This document shows positions 41,762 through 47,506 of a stretch of 47,506 nucleotides of DNA, one piece after another. Position 1 is the first letter of the stretch; every line of letters begins with the position of its first letter. Below the pieces are notes generated by a model. That model did no database searches. It was not told the DNA's origin and saw only the letters and a list, made by a program, of their open reading frames with translations. Origin of the DNA: Baaleninema simplex PCC 7105 (lineage in GTDB: Bacteria; Cyanobacteriota; Cyanobacteriia; Cyanobacteriales; Geitlerinemataceae); contig NZ_KB235959.1 in assembly GCF_000332355.1 (NCBI RefSeq), positions 564,021-611,526 on the forward strand, written 5' to 3'. The translations under genes and the position numbers were made by a program.

Positions 41762-42697
41762 TTACGATGATAAATTATTTCGCATAAACACTAAAATAAA
41801 AATTCCAAAAATTACGCGATACCAAACAAAAACCCAAGTGCTTCTAGTTTGTAAAAAGCGAATCAACCAAGCGATCGCCAGATAAGAAAACACTCCCGCC
41901 GAGAGTAAACCAGACGCTAACGGCATCCAACCCACTTCGCTGCTGGTTTCAAATACATCCTTTAATTCCACCAAACCCGCCAACGTAATCGCCGGAAGTC
42001 CCAACAAAAACGAAAATCTAGCGGCGGTCGCCCGTTCCAAACCCATAAACAAACCCGCCGTAATCGTAGAACCCGAACGGGAAACACCGGGAACTAATGC
42101 CAAAGTTTGAGCCAATCCCATGAGAATTCCATCTTTCGCAGAAAGCGTTTGAAACCCCCGTTTGTGACGACATAATTTTTCCGCCAAACCGAGTAAAACA
42201 CCCATCACGATCGACACGATCGCAATGACCGCCAAACTGCGAACGTTGGCTTCGTAAAACTCTCGAAACACGAATTTTACCAACAAACCAACCCCCACAA
42301 TCGGCAACGTTCCGATAGCAATTCCTAACGCAATCCGAAACTCGGGGCTGTCGTAATCCGATTCTGAAATCGCCCGTATCGAACCGCCGACGACTTGTAC
42401 GAGATCCTGCCAGAAATAGCCGAACACCGCCACGATACTACCGAGTTGAATCACCGCCGAAAACGCCGAACCGGGATCGCCCCATCCCAACAGTTCGGGA
42501 ACCACTTTCAGATGGGCGGTACTGCTGATGGGGATAAATTCCGTCAATCCTTGCACCATTCCCAACACCGCCGCTTGAAATACGTCAGGCGTCCAGGTGA
42601 CGAGTTCGGACGTGGCGTCTGTAGCGTTGAGGGGAAGAGCGATCGCCACGCACAGAGAAACCGTACTGACGAACAGAAGCGTTTGAAGTTTGGTCAT
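41762..42697 (-). CDS. uppP: Undecaprenyl-diphosphatase UppP
   Basis: The 311-residue inner-membrane enzyme recycles the undecaprenyl lipid carrier of cell wall synthesis. Active-site motifs are EFIPISSTAHL (53-63, E53) and PGVSRSGST (203-211). About eight hydrophobic segments are visible. The N terminus (about 1-30) is longer than in enterobacteria and ends in a segment LFVSTVSLCVAIALP that may be an extra helix or signal anchor. Same strand as the radical SAM gene 80 bases upstream, possibly one unit. Confidence 0.94.
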   Translation of the reverse strand: MTKLQTLLFVSTVSLCVAIALPLNATDATSELVTWTPDVFQAAVLGMVQGLTEFIPISSTAHLKVVPELLGWGDPGSAFSAVIQLGSIVAVFGYFWQDLVQVVGGSIRAISESDYDSPEFRIALGIAIGTLPIVGVGLLVKFVFREFYEANVRSLAVIAIVSIVMGVLLGLAEKLCRHKRGFQTLSAKDGILMGLAQTLALVPGVSRSGSTITAGLFMGLERATAARFSFLLGLPAITLAGLVELKDVFETSSEVGWMPLASGLLSAGVFSYLAIAWLIRFLQTRSTWVFVWYRVIFGIFILVFMRNNLSS

Positions 42698-42777
42698 CGG
42701 CGTTCGAACAACATAAAAGGCTTTCCCATCTTAAAGCGAGCTGTTGGGAAACGGGGAGGACAAGGGAGAAAGGGGTT

Positions 42778-43737
42778 CTACAGTTGGCTGCTGGCGGTCA
42801 AAAGACTGCGATTTTCCATCAACGCCCCTGGATAAGTATTTCTGGCTTCAAATTCCGTTGCGATCGCCTGTAAAATTTCCGATTTCGTCACCTCCCAGCG
42901 AGGCGCAATCAGCGTATCCCCCAACGTATCCCCCACAAACCGCTGTACCACCGTATTTCGTGGAAGTCGTTCCAAGACATCGCACGCCAAACAGACGTAA
43001 GCGTGCGGCGTCAGCGTCTCCACCCGTCCCGCTTTGTATTCCCAAGCGAGTACCGTTCCCTTCACGATATGGAGATGGTGGAGTTTAATGCCAAACGTCG
43101 GTAAATCCACCTGTGAAATCAACTCTCCGAGTCGCTGTGCGGTTTCTCGCATCATCGTCGGCGTTTCACCGGGAAGTCCCAGAATCAGATGAACGCACAA
43201 GTTAATCCCCCGTCCCGACAGGCGACGCACTGCATCTTCAAACTGCGCCCAGGTGTGACCGCGATTGATGCGGCTTAACGTGCTATCGTGGCTGCTTTCG
43301 AGTCCCAATTCCAGCCAGAGATGGGTTTTTTGGGCGTACCCTTGCAGCAAATCCAAAACTTCGTCAGAAACGCAATCGGGACGGGTGGCGATGTCCAACC
43401 CCACCACTCCCTCAACGGTGAGGGCTGCATCGTAAAGGCTTTCTAACACGTCGACGGGGGCGTAGGTGTTGCTGAACGATTGAAAATACGCCAAAAACGC
43501 ATCGGTGTTGTGGCGACTGTGACGGAGGCGATCGATCCCGGCTTCGATTTGTTCGCGTACCGACTGGCGGCGATAGGCGGTTCCCTCGCTGAAACTGCGG
43601 TTGTTGCAGAAGGTACAGCCCCGTTTGGCGACAGTTCCGTCGCGGTTGGGACAGGTGAATCCCGCATCGATGGAGATTTTGCGAACGGGCTTCCCAAACG
43701 TCTGTTTTAAATATTTGCCAAAGGTGTACAGCGTCAT
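42778..43737 (-). CDS. TIGR01212 family radical SAM protein
   Basis: The 319-residue protein starts MTLYTFGKYLKQTFGKPVRK at the ATG 43737, supported by GGGAGGGG about 7 bases upstream; another ATG at 43761 is possible. Cysteines C29, C41 and C44 (CPNRDG...GCTFCNN) form the unusual wide-spaced 4Fe-4S site of this YhcC-type family. Further family motifs are LWLELGLESSHD and HLILGLPGETPTMM. It likely catalyses a radical modification of unknown substrate. It lies divergent from acsF, 124 bases apart. Confidence 0.92.
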   Translation of the reverse strand: MTLYTFGKYLKQTFGKPVRKISIDAGFTCPNRDGTVAKRGCTFCNNRSFSEGTAYRRQSVREQIEAGIDRLRHSRHNTDAFLAYFQSFSNTYAPVDVLESLYDAALTVEGVVGLDIATRPDCVSDEVLDLLQGYAQKTHLWLELGLESSHDSTLSRINRGHTWAQFEDAVRRLSGRGINLCVHLILGLPGETPTMMRETAQRLGELISQVDLPTFGIKLHHLHIVKGTVLAWEYKAGRVETLTPHAYVCLACDVLERLPRNTVVQRFVGDTLGDTLIAPRWEVTKSEILQAIATEFEARNTYPGALMENRSLLTASSQL

Positions 43738-43861
43738 TATGCGTCCCCTCCCATGAAGCATTGTTACAATTTTTGCCTTCCCCTCTAGCCGAAACCGGGC
43801 AAGCCGTTATAACTTAATATAACCATCTGGCGATTAACAAACCGATAATAGACTTACGGAT

Positions 43862-44938
43862 ATGACGAACACGGCGACCAAACCCGCGATCGAAGAACTC
43901 AAACCCGGTGTCAAAGCCCCTGTCAAAGAAACCCTCCTTACGCCGCGCTTTTACATCACCGACTTCGACGCGGTGGCGGAGATGGACTTATCTCTCCAAG
44001 AAACGGAACTCCAGACCATGTTGGACGAGATGCGGGCTGACTACAACCGCCATCACTTCGTCCGTGACGAGGAGTTCGAGCAATCCTGGGATCACATCGA
44101 CGAAGAGACGCGCCTAGCATTTATCGACTTCCTCGAACGGTCTTGTACCTCCGAGTTTTCCGGTTTCCTGCTGTTCAAAGAGCTATCTCGCAAGCTCAAA
44201 GACCGCAATCCGCTTCTGGCTGAGATGTTCCACCTGATGGCTCGGGACGAAGCGCGTCACGCCGGATTCCTCAACAAGGCGATGGCGGACTTCAACATCT
44301 CCCTAGACTTAGGGTATCTCACCAAGAATCGCAGCTACACGTTCTTTAAGCCTGAATTCATTATTTACGCCGTGTACCTCTCTGAAAAAATCGGGTACTG
44401 GCGTTATATCACCGTGTTCAACCATCTGGAGAAACATCCCGAACATCGGTTCTATCCTCTCTTCAAGAAATTCGATAGCTGGTGTCAGGACGAAAACCGC
44501 CACGGTGACATTTTCAAAGCTTTGTTGCGCTCTCAAGAGTCGATGTGGAAGAGTTTAAAAGGTCGTCTGTGGGCGCGGTTCTTCCTGCTGTCGGTGTTCT
44601 TCACCCATACGTTAACGGTGTTGGAACGGTCGGATTTCTATCAATCTTTGGGAATCGATCCGGTGGAATACGATAAAGAAGTCATTCGCCAAACTAACAA
44701 CACCTCAGCGCGGGCGTTTCCCGAGATTCTCAACGTCGAACATCCCCAGTTCTTCAAGCGCCTGCACGAGTGCGCCGAACGCAATCAAAAAATGCAGGAA
44801 ATCGACAGCAGTAACGCGCCGAAATTTGTGAAGTCTTTGCGGAAGTTCCCGTTAATGGCTGGAATGTTTACAGATTTCGTGCGGTTGTATTTGATTAAAC
44901 CCATCGACGCTGAAGCGACGCGCGGACAGGTTTGTTAA
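43862..44938 (+). CDS. acsF: Mg-protoporphyrin IX monomethyl ester oxidative cyclase
   Basis: The 358-residue enzyme forms the fifth ring of chlorophyll under aerobic conditions. The diiron ligands are visible: E98/E107 region ([16 protein letters not shown]), DEARH (129-133), and DENRH (210-214). The start [20 protein letters not shown] is standard for cyanobacterial AcsF (ChlA-I). Length normal. Probably transcribed from a promoter at about 43810-43850 (TATAAC / TAATAT boxes). A terminator follows at 45012. Confidence 0.97.
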   Translation: MTNTATKPAIEELKPGVKAPVKETLLTPRFYITDFDAVAEMDLSLQETELQTMLDEMRADYNRHHFVRDEEFEQSWDHIDEETRLAFIDFLERSCTSEFSGFLLFKELSRKLKDRNPLLAEMFHLMARDEARHAGFLNKAMADFNISLDLGYLTKNRSYTFFKPEFIIYAVYLSEKIGYWRYITVFNHLEKHPEHRFYPLFKKFDSWCQDENRHGDIFKALLRSQESMWKSLKGRLWARFFLLSVFFTHTLTVLERSDFYQSLGIDPVEYDKEVIRQTNNTSARAFPEILNVEHPQFFKRLHECAERNQKMQEIDSSNAPKFVKSLRKFPLMAGMFTDFVRLYLIKPIDAEATRGQVC

Positions 44939-45011
44939 GGTTGAGTTCGCTTGTTTCTGTGCTGCGATCGCACTGCTAAGAATCCTAGCAAGTTGAATTT
45001 TTGAGACGTGG

Positions 45012-45038
45012 AAGACGTGCCGTTTGGTGCGTCTTTTT
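45012..45038 (+). terminator. Terminator after acsF
   Basis: AAGACG (45012-45017) pairs with CGTCTT (45030-45035) with an inner CC/GG pair, followed by TTTCTT. Confidence 0.6.
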
Positions 45039-45234
45039 CTTATCGAGCCTGTGGAGATAGACTGTAGCGCTTTGCAACGGCACTGTAAAGCAACGTGACA
45101 ATTTCGGGCGATTCCCGTAAAACAATGAAATTTCAAGCGAGAGAAAGGTAGAGGGTTCATTTACCAATTTGCGTATTTTTACGAAAACGATAACAAGTTG
45201 TATCGATCGCTTTTCGGGGGTGAAGTTTTCCGCT

Positions 45235-45247
45235 ACAGTAATACTGT
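45235..45247. promoter_or_regulatory. Palindromic operator candidate ACAGTA-A-TACTGT
   Basis: A perfect 6-bp inverted repeat with 1-base spacer lies 35 bases before the ribbon-helix-helix gene. RHH proteins usually repress their own promoter at such sites. The minus-10-like TACGAT follows immediately. Confidence 0.55.
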
Positions 45248-45281
45248 GGTACGATGCAATACGCTGTTAACGCTGTGCGGT

Positions 45282-45479
45282 ATGGCCAGGAAACCTTTTA
45301 GCGTAAGACTCCCCGATGAGGTGCGCGATCGCCTCGAACTCCACGCCACTGAAACGGGATGTTCGATGTCGGATATCGTGACGGAAGCGCTGGCTAATTA
45401 TTTTTCGATTTCCTCACCGAAGTCTCTCAGTGACAGAGTTTCACGGATCGAGCGACAGTTGGGGTTGCTGGAAAGTTGA
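45282..45479 (+). CDS. Ribbon-helix-helix (CopG/Arc-type) regulator
   Basis: The 65-residue protein starts MARKPFSVRLPDEVRDRLEL at 45282; the N-terminal strand KPFSVRLP and the helices DEVRDRLELHA and SMSDIVTEALANYF are the RHH fold that binds DNA as a dimer. The open frame extends to 45198 but covers the operator. It lies 75 bases before the type I methyltransferase remnant on the same strand, so it could be an antitoxin-like or control gene of that locus. Only the DNA-binding fold is certain; no toxin partner is visible. Confidence 0.78.
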   Translation: MARKPFSVRLPDEVRDRLELHATETGCSMSDIVTEALANYFSISSPKSLSDRVSRIERQLGLLES

Positions 45480-45554
45480 GCGATCGCCCTTCGTTTTAGA
45501 ATGCCGTAGGGCGATCGCACTGTAACGCCTCAAACCGTCTTTATCGATTCATCA

Positions 45555-46049
45555 ATGTTCGAGCAAACGTTTAAAAATATCGACGACGTTCTCTGGAAAG
45601 AAGCCGGGTGCGCCACCGAACTCGACTACACCGAACAAACGTCCTGGCTGTTGTTTTTGAAGTATCTCGACGACCTCGAACGAGAGCGATCGCAGAAAGC
45701 CGAATTAATGGGGGAGTCCTACGACTTCATTCTCGAGGAACCCTATCGTTGGTCGTACTGGGCGGTTCCGAAAAAGCCCAACGGTGAAATCGACCGCGAT
45801 CGCGCCCAGACGGGAGACGACCTCATCACCTACGTCAACGAGGTTCTGTTTCCCCATTTGCAAGGGTTCAAGCAACGCGCCGCCAGTTCCGATACCGTCG
45901 AATATAAAATCGGCGAGATTTTCGGCGAAATTAAGAACAAGTTTCAAAGCGGTTACAGTCTGCGCGAAGCGTTGGAGTACGTAGACGAGTTGCGGTTTCA
46001 GTCTCAGGACGAGAAACACGAGCTGTCTCACCTCTACGGGAGGGAGTAG
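45555..46049 (+). pseudogene. hsdM: Type I restriction-modification methyltransferase HsdM, N-terminal remnant
   Basis: The 164-residue frame matches the N-terminal helical domain of HsdM (MFEQTFKNIDDVLWKEAGCA, WLLFLKYLDDLERERS, YRWSYWAVPKKPNGEIDRDR, and ELSHLYG). An intact HsdM has 450-550 residues and continues after LY with the SAM domain containing NPPF; here it ends in GRE and a stop at 46047. The family sequence is lost from about 46035 on, where the tnpB element's left part begins. The methyltransferase is therefore truncated and cannot methylate. Whether the rest lies beyond the right tnpB copy cannot be seen. Confidence 0.8.
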
Positions 46050-46052
46050 TTC

Positions 46053-46263
46053 GGGCTTGCTGTATAAAACTGAAATGCAGACCCGGAAAGAGTTTTGAGG
46101 ATTTTTTTGACCCGCTAGTGCAAGGTTTTCCCATCGAGACGCTCAAAAACCTTGCATTTTCGTCGGCGATGGCCGATTTAATGGGGAAGCTAGAGTCCAA
46201 AACGACCATTGGGCAAGCTGTACGGCATCAGAATTCGCTCTGTTCGTCTTTTTCAGCAAGCCC
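46053..46263. mobile_element. 211-bp MITE with a 6-bp target duplication
   Basis: GGGCTTGCTG (46053-46062) is repeated inverted as CAGCAAGCCC (46254-46263), flanked by perfect direct repeats TAGTTC (46047-46052 and 46264-46269). No gene inside. The right end extends as AGGGCTTGCTGAAAAAGACG in inverted form, the same end found alone at 7856. The stop codon of the hsdM remnant falls in the left copy of TAGTTC. Confidence 0.85.
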
Positions 46264-46317
46264 TAGTTCGCTTAAGCCTAGGAAACAAATATTTATTTCA
46301 TAGGCTATAATAATTTC

Positions 46318-47506
46318 ATGCTAAACATGACGTGGGAATTCAAGCTAGAGCCAACGGCGGAGCAGGTTTCAGACATCGAACACATTTTGGATGTGTGCCG
46401 CAATGTCTGGAATTTTGCCCTGCGGGAACGTAAGGATTGGCTAAATTCCCGAAAGTCGCCCGTGAATGCGTGTTCCATCGTGCAGGAATACATCTTGCCT
46501 GCGGATGCACCATTTCCCAGCTATGCGCGGCAGTGCAAGTCCCTAACTGCGGCCAAAGCTGAATACCCCCGATTGAAGACTGTCAACGCTCAGGTTCTTC
46601 AACAAGTCATCCGAAAACTGGAAGCCTCCTGGGAGTCGTGGCGGTTAAAGCGTTCGGGTCTTCCACGGTTCAAAAAACCCAACCGGATGCGAAGCTTTGT
46701 CTTCCCCCAGATGCTCAACGCTTCGGCTCCGCTCAGCGTTGAGTCCGAGCGGAGTCGAGGACTCAAAAACTGTGTGTCTGATGAGGGTATAAAGCTGCCG
46801 CAACTGGGATGGGTTACGGTGCGCTGGTCGCGGAAAATTCCTGATTTATTCCAGGTTAAGCAAGCTCGAATTGTTCGCAAGGCATCCGGGTACTTTGTCG
46901 TGCTTAGCCTTCAGGCTGACGTCGATCTTCCTGCTGTAGCCCCTCATGGACATCCAGTAGGGATTGACGTTGGACTGGAGTACTTTCTTTCAACGTCTGA
47001 TGGAGAACAGGTCGAGCGACCTCGCTTCTTCAACAAACTGCACCGCAAGCTGAGATTGCTGCAACGCAGGCTTAAGAAAAAGCAGAAGGGGTCAGCTAAC
47101 TGGCTGAAACTCCAGAAGAAAATTGCCAGAGTCCATCAACGTATTGCCGATACGCGAAAAGACTGGCATTTCAAGCTGGCTCATCACCTCTGTGATGGTG
47201 CAGGGATGATTTTTGTAGAAGATCTCGACTTCCGTATCATGGCCAAAGGGATGTTGGGCAAACACACCCTCGATGCTGGATTGGGTCAATTTGTGAATCA
47301 GATCCTTCCCTGGGTGTGCTGGAAGCGTGATGTCTTTTACGGCAAGGTGGATGCTCGTGGCACTTCTCAGGAATGCCCAGACTGTGGAGTGGAGGTTCGC
47401 AAAGATCTCTCAACTCGAATCCATCACTGTCACAACTGCGGGTCAACAAAGCCCCGTGATGTGGCGAGTGGACAAGTTATCTGTACCCGTGGGCAACGGG
47501 GAATCG
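46318..47506 (+). CDS. tnpB: TnpB / OrfB, runs off the right edge
   Basis: From the ATG 46318 the frame is open to the window end (396 codons). It starts MLNMTWEFKLEPTAEQVSDI, the same as the gene on the other strand at 419. RuvC D is in VGIDVGLEYFLSTS (about 218), E in IFVEDLDFRIMAKG (about 301) and D in PRDVASGQVI near the end. The zinc ribbon is intact (CPDCG at about 357, CHNCG at about 374). A 48-bp palindromic insert at 46714-46761 adds 16 residues in frame that the left copy lacks. The stop lies outside the window. A TATAAT box is 7 bases before the ATG. Confidence 0.9.
   Translation, partial: MLNMTWEFKLEPTAEQVSDIEHILDVCRNVWNFALRERKDWLNSRKSPVNACSIVQEYILPADAPFPSYARQCKSLTAAKAEYPRLKTVNAQVLQQVIRKLEASWESWRLKRSGLPRFKKPNRMRSFVFPQMLNASAPLSVESERSRGLKNCVSDEGIKLPQLGWVTVRWSRKIPDLFQVKQARIVRKASGYFVVLSLQADVDLPAVAPHGHPVGIDVGLEYFLSTSDGEQVERPRFFNKLHRKLRLLQRRLKKKQKGSANWLKLQKKIARVHQRIADTRKDWHFKLAHHLCDGAGMIFVEDLDFRIMAKGMLGKHTLDAGLGQFVNQILPWVCWKRDVFYGKVDARGTSQECPDCGVEVRKDLSTRIHHCHNCGSTKPRDVASGQVICTRGQRGI
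46714..46761. repeat. 48-bp palindromic insert in tnpB
   Basis: The left-edge copy lacks these 48 bases. They are bordered by the direct repeat CTCAA (46714-46718 and 46762-46766) and contain the perfect stem CTCAACGCT/AGCGTTGAG plus GGCTCCGCTC/GAGCGGAGTC. The insertion is in frame (16 codons). Confidence 0.8.

Overview
The window is cyanobacterial chromosome. The octamer GCGATCGC (HIP1) recurs throughout. It carries psbI (photosystem II), acsF (oxidative chlorophyll cyclase), an SLH-domain iron-type porin, a FutA/IdiA-like ferric-iron binding lipoprotein, and several families found essentially only in cyanobacteria (DUF3531, DUF3769, DUF3122, DUF3119, DUF3086). HIP1 density, heptanucleotide tandem repeats and many solo IS or MITE ends fit a filamentous, non-picoplanktonic cyanobacterium; I cannot name the species. 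No rRNA, tRNA or CRISPR array was found.

Layout. 1-420: the 5' part of a TnpB gene running out of the left edge. 558-4463: small hypothetical, FutA-like lipoprotein, TPR protein, DUF3531, Nudix. 4843-7814: MFS exporter plus GH3-type acyl-amide synthetase, probably one operon. 7815-8430: gene-free cluster of MITEs, one inserted into another. 8431-11743: secreted TPR protein, divergent sigma factor, VOC protein, P-loop kinase. 11899-13661: a small gene broken by an IS200/IS605-type tnpB element whose ends can be placed to the base. 13724-20654: GH57 branching enzyme, repeat-bearing membrane protein, pentapeptide protein, DUF3122 protein, SLH porin. 20821-26700: hypothetical, LptD-like DUF3769 barrel, psbI, glycosyltransferase, YjbQ, MITE, small membrane protein. 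26900-34146: tail-collar protein, APH/ATPase fusion, secreted protein, YggT, a second tnpB element, YtxH, upp, homoserine dehydrogenase. 34222-36569: an AT-richer block with a Uma2 protein and an overlapping ATPase/TOPRIM-like pair, the best candidate for an undescribed (probably anti-phage) system. 36853-44938: glcD, ChW-repeat protein, DUF3119, DUF3086, uppP, radical SAM, acsF. 45282-47506: RHH regulator with a palindromic operator, a type I methyltransferase gene cut short, a MITE with a 6-bp target duplication, and a second copy of the left-edge tnpB running off the right edge.

How it works together. Most of the window is housekeeping: cell envelope (porin, LptD-like barrel, UppP), photosynthesis (psbI, acsF), carbon and nitrogen metabolism (glcD, branching enzyme, hom, upp), and iron uptake. 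The accessory content is concentrated in four places: the MITE cluster, the two internal tnpB insertions, the 34.2-36.6 kb defence-like block, and the restriction-modification remnant at the right edge.
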